Assembly: GCA_003194435.1 (NCBI GenBank)
Contig: PQXC01000001.1
Location: forward strand, 169,829 to 233,828
Length of the DNA: 64,000 nt
From: Candidatus Methanophagaceae archaeon
Lineage (GTDB): Archaea; Halobacteriota; Syntropharchaeia; Alkanophagales; Methanospirareceae
Direction of reading: 5' to 3'
Shown: positions 7,666-16,332 of the stretch, in pieces
How positions within the stretch are numbered: the first letter of the stretch is position 1
Layout: each line of letters begins with the position of its first letter
Position numbers and translations under genes: made by a program
Notes under the pieces: generated by a model
What the model saw: the letters and a program-made list of their open reading frames with translations, nothing else
Told to the model about the DNA's origin: nothing
The model's database searches: none

Positions 7666-8136
7666 ATGAAGCTGAGAGATAAAGATAGATGCATCTTACG
7701 GGCACTAATAGAGAGCGGCAGGCTATCGTATTCAGAAGTTGGCAGGAGATGCGGAATAAGCAGGCAGGTAGCTTTTGAACGAGTCCAGAAGTTGAGCTCA
7801 GAGGGTATAATTAAAGGCTTCTCCGTTTGCCTGGATGCAGATAAGCTGGGATTCGAGTTTATGGCTTACGTACTGCTGATAGTGAAGCCTGAAGAGCGAC
7901 TGAGAACAGAATTAGTGGAATTCCTGCGTCGAAGTAGGAATGTAAGGCGGATCCAGCTACTATTTGGGCGGTTTGATTTCTTCCTCGAGCTCCTGTTCAG
8001 GGATAAAGAGGAGATGACAGAGTTCATAAGGCGAATGCACTCATTTGGTGCAGTTGAGAGGACAGAGACGTTCATCGTCTATCAAACAGTGAAGGATACG
8101 CCTGAAGACCCTTTTTTAGAATGCCTGGGTGATTGA
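7666..8136 (+). CDS. Lrp/AsnC-family transcriptional regulator
   Basis: 156 residues. An N-terminal winged helix-turn-helix (residues 1-55; DRCILRALIESGRLSYSEVG, then GISRQVAFERVQKL) is followed by the alpha-beta ligand-sensing domain (about 62-145; FMAYVLLIVKPEE, RIQLLFGRFDFFLELLFRD). The length and order match the feast/famine regulator family, which binds DNA as dimers or octamers and senses amino acids or other small molecules. A ribosome site AAGGTAAG sits directly before the ATG, and the AT-rich 60 bases upstream contain a TATA-like CTTTAAATTAAT. It stands alone; the neighbouring minus-strand genes face it, so the target is unknown. Confidence 0.88.
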   Translation: MKLRDKDRCILRALIESGRLSYSEVGRRCGISRQVAFERVQKLSSEGIIKGFSVCLDADKLGFEFMAYVLLIVKPEERLRTELVEFLRRSRNVRRIQLLFGRFDFFLELLFRDKEEMTEFIRRMHSFGAVERTETFIVYQTVKDTPEDPFLECLGD

Positions 8137-8140
8137 ATGC

Positions 8141-8794
8141 TCACGTCTTTCTTCTTGACTTATAAATCGAAACCCTTTTCTGATAAACTCTCGAAACGAT
8201 ACCGAGCGTAGCAGCGAGTACTGCTACTGCGAATGCCCGCGTGAGTTTCATAAAGACCGGGATGGTAAGATGCATGCCCACGCCCTCAGCCCCACCGGAG
8301 ATGGTCCCTTCACCGGAAAGATAGTAGGGGAGATCACTTTGTAGCTGGAAGAAGCTATCGCCAATAAAAGAACTGAAAATTCCCGGTAACTGATTCACAA
8401 GCGTGATGACGATCAACAACAGAACAACAAACGCTACGACAAGCCATAGGAGTTTTCTTGCACTGAAACGCACAAATTGCTCCGCAATCGCTGCACGGCG
8501 ATCCGAAATAGACAATATCGAGCCCACCAGGAGAAGCACGCCGAGATACACAACGCCGAGCTTAAGACCGAGACAGAGCCACCAGAAGAGTGGCGTGCTT
8601 ATAGCCTCCTCGCCGAAGAAGCTCATATCCACTCCAAATGGCGAGATCTCCATGATTACCGCATCCATGCCGAGTGTAAGCCGCCACCATGTTCCCATAA
8701 ATGGCAATGCAATTGTAAGCACACCTGCAATGGCACCAGGCCAGTTTATTCTACGCCACACCTCCGGCTTCTGCTTTGTAATCTCTTCAGGCAT
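8141..8794 (-). CDS. Uncharacterised multi-spanning membrane protein
   Basis: 217 residues with about four membrane helices (near 20-35, 68-92, 112-138 and 184-202) and a basic C-terminus (KRVSIYKSRRKT). No family is recognised. The start codon shares one base with the stop of the upstream gene (TAATG), so the two are translationally coupled. The pair probably makes a small membrane assembly in which this is the integral component and the upstream product the externally exposed one. Confidence 0.65.
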   Translation of the reverse strand: MPEEITKQKPEVWRRINWPGAIAGVLTIALPFMGTWWRLTLGMDAVIMEISPFGVDMSFFGEEAISTPLFWWLCLGLKLGVVYLGVLLLVGSILSISDRRAAIAEQFVRFSARKLLWLVVAFVVLLLIVITLVNQLPGIFSSFIGDSFFQLQSDLPYYLSGEGTISGGAEGVGMHLTIPVFMKLTRAFAVAVLAATLGIVSRVYQKRVSIYKSRRKT

Positions 8795-9303
8795 TAGATG
8801 ATACCTCCCAGTCCTGACTCTCCTATTTCCAGTTCTATTCCTCTAATGTCTAATATCATCTTCATGTTGCGAATATTTTGCGTTGAGATTTCCGTGGGCA
8901 CTTCCGCTTCGGCAAGCGATCTTTCCATCTTTAACCTCTCTGACCCCTTCGCAGGGATATCTACCTCACTCGGTAAGCTTATGTTAACGACGTTACCATC
9001 CAGAAGGACTTCAGCCGACATCTCTTTTATTGTTAATGGCACATTCAACGGCCAGTTAAGCACCGCTTCGAAAATAAGCTTGCTCCTGTCTTCAGAAAAC
9101 TTTAAGTTCACATCTTCTAAAAGCTCTGTTTCAGCCACGGATTCAAAAGGCAATAGTTCCCCGGCTTTTTTAAGCGGGTCTTCCTCCCCGAAGATTGTTC
9201 TTTCTACGTTCCAGTCCTGTACCGCAAAAGCAGCTACGATGCATGTGATGAGTAAAAACGTCGGAATCACGCGTAAAATAGCCCTTACGATTTTTTCACT
9301 CAT
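8794..9303 (-). CDS. Membrane-anchored LEA-2-like beta-domain protein
   Basis: 169 residues. One N-terminal helix (ILRVIPTFLLITCIVAAFAV) anchors an external domain with the pattern of LEA14/WHy-type beta folds (LIFEAVLNWPLNVPLTIKEM, AEVLLDGNVVNISLPSEVDI, then an acidic Ile-rich end). Such domains often bind to partners or lipids at the cell surface. It is coupled by a 1-base overlap to the following membrane protein. The family assignment is by pattern only. Confidence 0.6.
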   Translation of the reverse strand: MSEKIVRAILRVIPTFLLITCIVAAFAVQDWNVERTIFGEEDPLKKAGELLPFESVAETELLEDVNLKFSEDRSKLIFEAVLNWPLNVPLTIKEMSAEVLLDGNVVNISLPSEVDIPAKGSERLKMERSLAEAEVPTEISTQNIRNMKMILDIRGIELEIGESGLGGII

Positions 9304-9528
9304 GTTTCAGACATGGTTTTGTTACTATTTAAAACTTTTAGTTTCTTTCTTTTTTTCTCAACAAACGCACCGCGTCGAATGCTGCTTCGACTGCTGGTAC
9401 ATGCAGCAATCGCGATGGCGTGTGGTCCTCAAGAAAGATTGACAAGTTAGCGCACGAGAACGGATTTAATTGACGAAGGCGTAAGCCGAAGCCGGGTACT
9501 GCCCGCTTGTTGTACGACGTGCCTATTT
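9304..9528. other. Intergenic stretch with a doubtful small minus-strand frame
   Basis: About 225 bases between two minus-strand genes. A 67-codon open frame (9338-9541, ending AFDAVRLLRKKERN) overlaps the methylase stop by 13 bases. It has no ribosome site and no recognisable family. A remnant is possible. Confidence 0.2.
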
Positions 9529-10539
9529 TTATAGCAAACATAATTGCGTATCCGTTTTATATTTCGAGTTTAGTTGAGATAGGTCTATTCTTTTTAGTAT
9601 TTCCTTCGTATATGGACGTTTTGAATCAATAAAGGATATGGCTTTTAGAAACTTTTTTATCTCGCTCGAATTAAGCAATTTCCAGACTTCCTCGGCTTCC
9701 TTATATGAATTAAAAGATATGTAGTAGGTCGTATCATCAAGGAACACTGGTTTCCCGTTTATAGGAGATACCAAGGTAAACAATGGTTCTTTGTAAAACC
9801 CGGCGATAGCAACTTTATATGGTTTAAAAGCGTAATCACCTACTCCAAAAATTGAAAACCTTCTCTTAAACATCTTTGATTTTCGTTTGTCAAAAAGATC
9901 AGCGTGTGATGTTAGATAGTTCCAGAGCTTTGGATATTTAACTAAGTAAGATGTATCATCGCTTGGATACTTTTGGGTCACAATAATAAAATAATCTGTG
10001 TCATTAACTTGGGGTTTTCTTATTCGGGATCCTTTAAGAAATGGATATAAAAATTCTGTCTCAACTTCCACTTTCTCGCCATAACTATTAACTAACCCTC
10101 TGCCAGTCCTCTTTAAAATTAGCACTTTAGAAGCATCATGTTTAATGCCTTGTCGCCACTCGAAAGGGAAATTTCCCTCAAGGAATTTGTATTTTTCATA
10201 CAGTTCAAAATTAGCCACAAATTTTGAATCTATCCATCCAAACAAGTTTATTTTTTTATCGGTATATAAATCCCGAACTTCACAAGCAGGAATTTCCTTT
10301 TTACCTAAATCTGCGAGAAATAGCCCACTTTTGACATTTATATCAAACTCCTGCTTTGAATCTATAGTGAGAAATTGAATATTTGAGATGTTGAGGTTCA
10401 ATACATTTATGTATTTCAGCAAATTAACTGCTGTTGAGAGCTTACATAACATACCAATTTTGCCTCTGAAAGAGTCAAACCGTTTAAGTAGGTGTATGAT
10501 TATATATTCCGTAATGTCGAAATTGCTTTTTCCCATCAA
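9529..10539 (-). pseudogene. C-terminal half of a type II adenine DNA methyltransferase (specificity part)
   Basis: About 336 residues matching the second half of Eco57I/TaqI-like N6-adenine methyltransferases: a GKSNFDITEYIIIHLLKRFD segment, KIGMLCKLSTAVNLLKYI, FPFEWRQGIKHDASKVLIL, and then a target-recognition-like region ending near residue 320. The catalytic N-terminal half, including the NPP[YFW] motif and SAM-binding loop, is absent. The homologous frame can be followed upstream only to about 10590 (NIPAWKKLKGIDALMGKSNF), inside the 3' end of the restriction gene, where it meets a stop. The locus therefore looks like a deletion that fused the end of the restriction gene to the middle of the methylase gene. 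An intact two-subunit methylase with its partner elsewhere is less likely. Confidence 0.6.
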
Positions 10540-11173
10540 TGCATCTATGCCCTTTAACTTCTTCCACGCGGGAATATTGAAGTCTCCATTGAAGAGCTTG
10601 TGAGATTGTCAAATATCCAATATCGGGTGGATCTTTTAAAACCCCATTTGCAATATTTTCAAGCTCCAGATCATCAATATAAGGTACTCTTTCTAAAATA
10701 AACGCCTTTATATCATCGAGATTCCCTCCTTCTTCAAGAATCCTCTTTAAACCTTTTGTAGTGATAAAGTCACCTGTTTTACTATTGTAAATAAATCTTG
10801 CGTGGAGAAATGTTACATTGTATGTCTTATTATCGTCTTTGTCATAGACAAACAAGAGAATGTTATATCCAAGTCCATAAATCTTTTGACGAAAGCTTCT
10901 GAATGGTGCGGAAGATTGTGGTTGCCGTATGGATGTAACCTTAATATCGGTATTAACTTCAGGATCAGGAAAATCTATTCCACTTGCGGAGCTTCCTATT
11001 GCGGCTGTGTATTTTTGTAATATGTGTTCCTTGAATAATTTCTCAAAATAATCTCCAACAGATTTTCCATCCGTAACGCCACGTATTTGCTCATGTGGTT
11101 GGTTAGACATTTGTTTACAAAAAAGTTTTGCTTCTTTTATCAGGGATTCAATTGACAAAATCTGTTTCATCAT
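10484..11173 (-). CDS. Type II restriction endonuclease-like protein (PD-(D/E)XK pattern)
   Basis: 229 residues. The segment around 60-80 contains Pro-Asp and then Asp-Ile-Lys (DFPDPEVNTDIKVTS), a compact PD...DXK metal-site pattern. It is followed by a beta-rich core (IYGLGYNILLFVYDKDDN) and a C-terminal helix (IGYLTISQALQWRLQ). It lies immediately upstream of a methylase C-terminal half, the usual partner of such enzymes. The last roughly 40 codons are probably not native: beyond QALQWRLQ the frame reads through methylase DNA in a different phase. A ribosome site lies just before ATG-ATG. Without its methylase, an active enzyme would be harmful, so it is likely inactive. Confidence 0.55.
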   Translation of the reverse strand: MMKQILSIESLIKEAKLFCKQMSNQPHEQIRGVTDGKSVGDYFEKLFKEHILQKYTAAIGSSASGIDFPDPEVNTDIKVTSIRQPQSSAPFRSFRQKIYGLGYNILLFVYDKDDNKTYNVTFLHARFIYNSKTGDFITTKGLKRILEEGGNLDDIKAFILERVPYIDDLELENIANGVLKDPPDIGYLTISQALQWRLQYSRVEEVKGHRCIDGKKQFRHYGIYNHTPT

Positions 11174-11219
11174 ATCTCCTCCTTATTCTCCTTTTTATAA
11201 AGCATGTCATACAGCTTCG

Positions 11220-11397
11220 TCAAACTTCGTCATACCCGAACTCGAGTTCGTATTCCTGACCTTTAGTTAGATTAGATAGACGGGGTATATAAATAACCTT
11301 CGATTTGCAATGGCGTATAGCTCCTTCCAAATAAAAGAAAAGCAGCCCGGCGAATTTGCGAGACGGGATTGCGAAACACTTTTGATTAAACTCAGCC
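11220..11397 (-). other. Protein-like remnant downstream of the MqnD-like gene
   Basis: The frame ending at 11220 reads KCFAIPSRKFAGLLFFYLEG and ends ELEFGYDEV, which looks like coding sequence, but it has no start of its own and enters the MqnD-like gene in another phase. It is probably the tail of a lost gene at the edge of the restriction locus. Confidence 0.25.
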
Positions 11398-12225
11398 TCA
11401 TGTAGATGAAAAAAGGATGTCCAGAGGCGGTTTGGTGATAAGCCCTGCTTGCTCTGCTTGTCCATAAAGCGTATCGAGCGCTTTTATCACTCTGCCTGAC
11501 ATCTCGTACGTGTCCCGGTTCACGTACATCAATACAAATCGTCGCAACTGCTCTTCATTTGCTCCTCTTGAATATCTCATTGCATACCTCAAAGCCTCAT
11601 CTACATTCTTCAGCGCATATTCCACGCTCTCACGCATAGCATTGAGGAATTCCAGTTGCTGACCCTCTGGTATAGTTCGCTTTATGCAATTAATGCCCAG
11701 AGGAAGAGGGAGACCTGTCTTTTCATGCCACCATTCACCCAGGTCGAGGATTTTTACCAGTTCCTGATCCTTGTAGGTCAATTGAGCCTCGTGTATTACC
11801 AGTCCGGCATCAACTTCCCCACGCTTCAATGCCTCAACGACCTCGTCAAACCTCATCTCAACTGTATTTATATTCGTATCAGCAGCAGCAACCGCCAACT
11901 TCAGTACCATGTTCGCTGTTGTGTACTTACCTGGCACTGCCACCCTCTTACCTTCTAACTCCATATCCTTCCTCCCCACCACCACCGGTCCGTATCCATT
12001 GCCAACACTCGCACCGGCAGAGAGAATGCGATACTGAGAATGAAGAAATGCATAAGCATGCACAGAAAGAGCAGTGACATCTATCTCGCCACCAAATGCC
12101 CTCCTGTTCAGTGCCTCGATGTCATCCACCACATGCTCTACCCGCAACCTAGTCGCTATTTTACCATTCAGCATACCATAGAATGCGAATGCATCATCAG
12201 CATCGGGAGTATGAGCTATGATCAT
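11398..12225 (-). CDS. MqnD-like 1,4-dihydroxy-6-naphthoate synthase family protein
   Basis: 275 residues with the type 2 periplasmic-binding-protein fold used by MqnA/MqnD. Family marks: IIAHTPDADDAFAFYGMLNG at the N-terminus, DVTALSVHAYAFL (about 50), GPVVVGRK, KRVAVPGKYTTANMVLKLA (about 92), AGLVIHEAQLTY with the conserved His (about 138), and LGEWWHEKTGLPLPLG (about 158). MqnD acts late in the futalosine route to menaquinone, releasing dihydroxynaphthoate. No other mqn gene lies in the window, so the pathway role is inference; related archaeal paralogues of unknown function exist. It is transcribed alone on the minus strand. Confidence 0.7.
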   Translation of the reverse strand: MIIAHTPDADDAFAFYGMLNGKIATRLRVEHVVDDIEALNRRAFGGEIDVTALSVHAYAFLHSQYRILSAGASVGNGYGPVVVGRKDMELEGKRVAVPGKYTTANMVLKLAVAAADTNINTVEMRFDEVVEALKRGEVDAGLVIHEAQLTYKDQELVKILDLGEWWHEKTGLPLPLGINCIKRTIPEGQQLEFLNAMRESVEYALKNVDEALRYAMRYSRGANEEQLRRFVLMYVNRDTYEMSGRVIKALDTLYGQAEQAGLITKPPLDILFSST

Positions 12226-12336
12226 GGTTATTTTATCTTATCTTATTGGTATTCTTTTTATATAATAATAGCGATTTTTAACATGAAATAGGGGATAATG
12301 TATTGAGACAATGGATAGGAAATGAGGTGAAGTAGA

Positions 12337-12801
12337 ATGGAGATACCAACTTTATCGGAAGAAGAGAAATGGGAGATGATGCGGGAAATGTTTGTGATGA
12401 ACAACCAGGCAGCTCTGGGCTTCATTATGCAAATGGGACCAGAGAAAATGAGAGAATATTCGGAGATGACTGCACAGCAATATGCAGATATGTTGCGGGC
12501 ACAGGGCAAAGATAATGCTATCGGGTTTGCAATGAGTGAGGCGATAGTTCGTAAGAATCTAATGGGGAGCGATGTTGAAGTTGATGGAAATCCCAACGAA
12601 GCAACTTTGAATCTGAAGAGGGACGGATTCTTGATGACGGCAATGAAGTTAAGAGAGAAAGGACTGCTGCCTATGAGTAAAGAGGAATTCCAAAGAGGGT
12701 GCATCGAGGGCTATTTCAGACCAAGAGCAGAGAAACTGGGCATGAAATTGGACGTTGAATATACAGATGAAGGGTACATGATAAAGATAACCAGAAAATA
12801 A
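12337..12801 (+). CDS. Conserved-looking small cytoplasmic protein, unknown function
   Basis: 154 residues, soluble and Met-rich, with an alpha-helical first half (EEKWEMMREMFVMNNQAALG, QQYADMLRAQGKDNAIGFAM) and an alpha-beta second half ending VEYTDEGYMIKITRK. A GGTGAAGTAGA stretch precedes the ATG. The product is not recognised. It sits between minus-strand genes and is monocistronic. Confidence 0.55.
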   Translation: MEIPTLSEEEKWEMMREMFVMNNQAALGFIMQMGPEKMREYSEMTAQQYADMLRAQGKDNAIGFAMSEAIVRKNLMGSDVEVDGNPNEATLNLKRDGFLMTAMKLREKGLLPMSKEEFQRGCIEGYFRPRAEKLGMKLDVEYTDEGYMIKITRK

Positions 12802-12821
12802 AATAGAGTAAATCCTTCGTC

Positions 12822-13739
12822 TTACAACCGCTCTGCGAGAGTGCGTTTTGTAAGATACGCTAACTCTTTCAAAAAGATCTTATAGTTGCCCAATTTACCG
12901 CCATAGTTACCTGCTGAGATTCTTACCACGCCTTCGACATCCTGCACACTCTCTATCGCCGCGCTCATCGCTTCTTTTACCGTGTCGAGCGACACACCAT
13001 TGATAACAATTTCCGGGATGCTATGCACGCCGCGCGGAACCTTCGACCCGCTTAGTTTCTGTACCAGTGTAGGGCAATACAGGTGGTTGGTTGTAGGACC
13101 GATCTCCGGATAGTTCGTTTCCGGTTTAGAACCCGCGGCGCAGATACCAAAAGGAGTAATTGCACCTTCTACACTCTTTATTGCCTCAAGTGCCTTTTCT
13201 CCCGCTTCTAATGCCGCTTCTATACTCTTACAGAAGAACCAGACGTTTCCACCCATCACACCCTTCTTATAGCTTAAATAGTGTTCCACGAGGAACTCGC
13301 CCATCATTATCGGCACTGCAATGACTTCACGTCCAAACCGCTGCTCAATTGTCTCATAGCCATCACCGCAATGCCCTATCCTGCCCATAACATCTATCTT
13401 ACCAGCAGATGACTCAAGCGCATTGAAGACCGAAGTCGTGGGCACGACCAGTATCCCCTGCCGTACCCGTTTCGATACTTCGTATTCCAGCTTCTTGGGC
13501 GCGTCCTCACTGTAATTCACCCAGAATTGGATAACCGCTCCTTTTCTGCCGTCTGGCGTCTCGTGCTCACTTAACCACCTCTCTATCCCGCCTTCGGATT
13601 CGCCAAAGACCGTGCAGGGCAGTGCCGTAGCGTTATAAGCTGCCTGTTTCAATCTCTTCTCGTCCCGCGCGGTTACGCATATCCTCGTGAATAAACCGTC
13701 AAAAGCCTCACAGTAGGTATCCTCAATCTCGATTTCCAT
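12822..13739 (-). CDS. ftr: Formylmethanofuran:tetrahydromethanopterin N-formyltransferase
   Basis: 305 residues, the normal length of Ftr, a soluble homotetramer that moves the formyl group between methanofuran and tetrahydromethanopterin. This is a core C1 step in methanogenesis or, run backwards, methane oxidation. Family marks along the protein: YCEAFDGLFTRICVTARD at the N-terminus, GRIGHCGDGYETIEQRFGRE (about 118-137), MMGEFLVEHYLSYKKGVMGG, TNHLYCPTL and a C-terminal VRISAGNYGGKLGNYKI. It is the last gene of a tight operon with 6-phosphofructokinase and a class II aldolase, 13 bases after the aldolase. That is an unexpected partner set for a C1 enzyme. Confidence 0.95.
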   Translation of the reverse strand: MEIEIEDTYCEAFDGLFTRICVTARDEKRLKQAAYNATALPCTVFGESEGGIERWLSEHETPDGRKGAVIQFWVNYSEDAPKKLEYEVSKRVRQGILVVPTTSVFNALESSAGKIDVMGRIGHCGDGYETIEQRFGREVIAVPIMMGEFLVEHYLSYKKGVMGGNVWFFCKSIEAALEAGEKALEAIKSVEGAITPFGICAAGSKPETNYPEIGPTTNHLYCPTLVQKLSGSKVPRGVHSIPEIVINGVSLDTVKEAMSAAIESVQDVEGVVRISAGNYGGKLGNYKIFLKELAYLTKRTLAERL

Positions 13740-13752
13740 AATTTCACTATTC

Positions 13753-15033
13753 CTATTCCTGTTTTACGTACCGATTAATTAAAGTCAATGTATTTGCTAA
13801 ATTCAACTGCGAAAAGAGAAATGCGAACTTAGCCTCTACCTCAGCCGCAATTGCTGCTCGTATTCCCGGCTTAAGCCCCATAATTTCGGCTTTAAACTTG
13901 CCTAAGGCTCTTTTGCGTGTCTTGTATATAAACTGCGCTTCTGTCTCCCCCTTCTTCCATTCATTGCGGTGATTCTCTTTTAGCCACGCATACATTCGCT
14001 TCCTCAACTCATCAGGGAAATACTGGCTTTCATAGACCATATTCTGGAACTGAGTAGCCAGATGTATCTCTGCCGTTTCTACTTCCGGGAATTTATGGAA
14101 CATATTTTCCGGTAATGTAGAAGCTCCGTGCTGCACTGCACCCGCCAGTGTGTATTTCTCACGGGCTAACCGCGAAAGCGTCCTCAAGGTCTCAAAGTCT
14201 ATATTTACTCGCGCAATACTGCCATCCGGCAAGACCACCCCACCGTGTGAAGTCCCGGTCTGCACGCTTATTTTACTTATCCCCTCTAAGGACAAGGACG
14301 AGGACGAGCCCAATTCTTCCTGATAGCCTTCCATAAACGCCTCTAATTCCTCGGGCGTTGTGTTCTTCCTGCCTATCTCGCCTATCTCGCCACCGACAGA
14401 AACCTCTATCCCCTCCGGCTGATGCGAACGTATGAACCTGGTAAATGCGGCACAGACGCTAAAATTTAACCGCTGCTGCTCTTTAACTCCCCGCTTGCTC
14501 AAATCCACTAAGGTTGAGCTGTCAATATCAATATTATAAAACCTCGCTGCTAATGCCTCACGGATGAGACTGTTTAAAAGCTCTATCTCATCATTCGGGT
14601 TCTGAAGATATTTCTTCGCATCAACCTGGAAGTGGTCCCCCTGAATAAATACCGGTCCCTTCCACCCTTCCTTTATAGCAGCAGCCAGACAAACGCCAGC
14701 ATACTCGACAGGGCGCTGCGCAGTATAGCCGATTTCACTACGTGCAATCTCGAATATAAATGCACCTGCGCGGCTCCTTCTGGCTACACGGAAGACTGCT
14801 CGTGCTAAATCGTACGTAAGCGTCCTCAAATTTATTGCAGGCACCGTGAACCCGCCGAATTCGCCTCTGCCACGTGCACGATAAAAATGATGAATAGAAG
14901 CGGGGAAAATCCCTCTCTCTTCTGCCTGCTGTAAAATCTCATCAAAAATCTCCGTTTTCTCCTTTATATCATTGCTCAATACCAATTCCGGGACCAAACC
15001 GTCAATATCTGCTCCCCCTTCGTTTTCGCTCAT
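13753..15033 (-). CDS. Class II (metal-dependent) fructose/tagatose-bisphosphate aldolase-like protein
   Basis: 426 residues, longer than the usual 280-350. Core marks: FTVPAINLRTLTYDLARAVF (about 58-80), GPVFIQGDHFQVDAKKY with the metal-binding GDH (about 127), YNIDIDSSTLVDLSK (about 164), EVSVGGEIGEIGRKNTTPEE (about 208), SVQTGTSHGGVVLPDGSI with the second His (about 250), and VQHGASTLPENMFHKFP (about 300), corresponding to the third metal His. The enzyme class splits or joins hexose bisphosphates using a divalent metal. The preceding gene, 7 bases upstream, is 6-phosphofructokinase, so fructose-1,6-bisphosphate is the natural substrate. Most archaea use a class I enzyme or a bifunctional FBPA/P, so a class II aldolase here is notable. 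Confidence 0.85.
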   Translation of the reverse strand: MSENEGGADIDGLVPELVLSNDIKEKTEIFDEILQQAEERGIFPASIHHFYRARGRGEFGGFTVPAINLRTLTYDLARAVFRVARRSRAGAFIFEIARSEIGYTAQRPVEYAGVCLAAAIKEGWKGPVFIQGDHFQVDAKKYLQNPNDEIELLNSLIREALAARFYNIDIDSSTLVDLSKRGVKEQQRLNFSVCAAFTRFIRSHQPEGIEVSVGGEIGEIGRKNTTPEELEAFMEGYQEELGSSSSLSLEGISKISVQTGTSHGGVVLPDGSIARVNIDFETLRTLSRLAREKYTLAGAVQHGASTLPENMFHKFPEVETAEIHLATQFQNMVYESQYFPDELRKRMYAWLKENHRNEWKKGETEAQFIYKTRKRALGKFKAEIMGLKPGIRAAIAAEVEAKFAFLFSQLNLANTLTLINRYVKQE

Positions 15034-15040
15034 TCCTACT

Positions 15041-16003
15041 TTAACTTAAGATTCTTATCAGTTGATAAAAAGGCTCTACTGCCGGCTTCTTTTGCTTGAC
15101 CGCAACATGTAAATCCACCACATTTATCTCTCCGTCTTGTACTCCCACCGCCTTCCCGAATTCGCCATTTAAAATTAAATCCACAGCAGCTGCACCCAGC
15201 CGTGATGCCAGTATACGATCCTGAGCGGTTGGATTCCCACCTCTCTGTATATGACCCAGAACAACCACTCTTGTCTCTAACCCTGTTATCTCCGTAATCT
15301 TCTCCGCGACCCTATCCGCCTTCGCTGCACCTTCGGCAACGATAACAATCCAGCTGTTCTTGCCTTTTCTACTCCCTTCGATAATATCGTAGCACATCGC
15401 TTCTAAATTATAGCTCAATTCCGGAACCAATACCTCCTCAGCACCTCCAGCTAAAGCGACTTGAATGGCGATGAATCCGCTATCTCTACCCATTACCTCG
15501 ACCACAAAAACTCGCTCCATACTCGTTGCGGTATCACGAATCTTATCGGTTGCCTCTAAGGCGGTATTTATCGCAGTATCTGCACCAATAGTAATGTCAG
15601 TTCCATTAAGGTCGTTATCTATCGTTGCCGGCACACCCACACAGGGGATATGCCACTTATTCCAGAGCTGAATCGCACCGCGATAAGTACCCTCTCCTCC
15701 AATGACCACCAGAGCGTCAATTTCATTCTGTCTTAATGTCTCTACCGCCTTACGCTGCCCCTCTTCCGCTAAAAACTCATCGCAGCGGGCGGTCTCCAAG
15801 ATCGTACCTCCTCTGTTTATGATTCCTGAAACCGAACGGTGGTCTAAATGTATCAAATCCCCGTTAATCAAACCCGCATAGCCCCGGAGTATCCCGACCA
15901 CCTCTAAATTATGATACACTCCATATCGCACCACACTGCGAATCGCCGCATTCATACCCGGCGCATCACCACCACTGGTCAGCACACCGATACGCCTTAT
16001 CAT
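15041..16003 (-). CDS. pfkA: ATP-dependent 6-phosphofructokinase (bacterial PfkA type)
   Basis: 320 residues, the standard PfkA length. Motifs: LTSGGDAPGMNAAIRSVVRY (residues 8-27, nucleotide loop), VVIGGEGTYRGA (about 98-109), GVPATIDNDLNGTDITIGAD (about 122-141, catalytic Asp pair), EVMGRDSGFIA (about 169) and GHIQRGGNPTAQDR (about 252). Gly in GGEG and Ala in PATIDND argue for ATP rather than pyrophosphate, which normally goes with GGDD and PKTIDND; the Thermotoga ATP enzyme has the same pair. It phosphorylates fructose-6-phosphate. First gene of the pfkA-aldolase-ftr operon. Bacterial-type PfkA is rare in archaea, so transfer from bacteria is likely. Confidence 0.92.
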   Translation of the reverse strand: MIRRIGVLTSGGDAPGMNAAIRSVVRYGVYHNLEVVGILRGYAGLINGDLIHLDHRSVSGIINRGGTILETARCDEFLAEEGQRKAVETLRQNEIDALVVIGGEGTYRGAIQLWNKWHIPCVGVPATIDNDLNGTDITIGADTAINTALEATDKIRDTATSMERVFVVEVMGRDSGFIAIQVALAGGAEEVLVPELSYNLEAMCYDIIEGSRKGKNSWIVIVAEGAAKADRVAEKITEITGLETRVVVLGHIQRGGNPTAQDRILASRLGAAAVDLILNGEFGKAVGVQDGEINVVDLHVAVKQKKPAVEPFYQLIRILS

Positions 16004-16026
16004 CTATTACCACCCTTATCGTTTTG

Positions 16027-16036
16027 TTTTATATAC
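16027..16036 (-). promoter_or_regulatory. TATA box of the pfkA operon
   Basis: Minus-strand TGTATATAAA lies 24-33 bases before the ATG at 16003, with AAGGGTGGTAATAG between. The transcript leader should be very short. Confidence 0.5.
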
Positions 16037-16332
16037 ATACACAGCACAGTATTCCTAACTCTTAACTTTCAGAGTATAAATAATTATAGACTCTCTATCA
16101 AAAACTTTTCCACTATTCCCAGTAAATGTAGGTATTTAAGTAACTATTCGATATGTAATCAATAACAAATATTATCGTCACGAAAACGAAAGTACCTTTT
16201 GTAAACGCTATCAGCTCAAATAACCTTATAAATTTATGGATAAAATAGGTAGGAATAAATCGAAAAGCTTTTTATCATTGCCTAAAAGAGGAGTTCGCCA
16301 TATCCAATTGCCTGCTCATCTTTGACCGGAGC

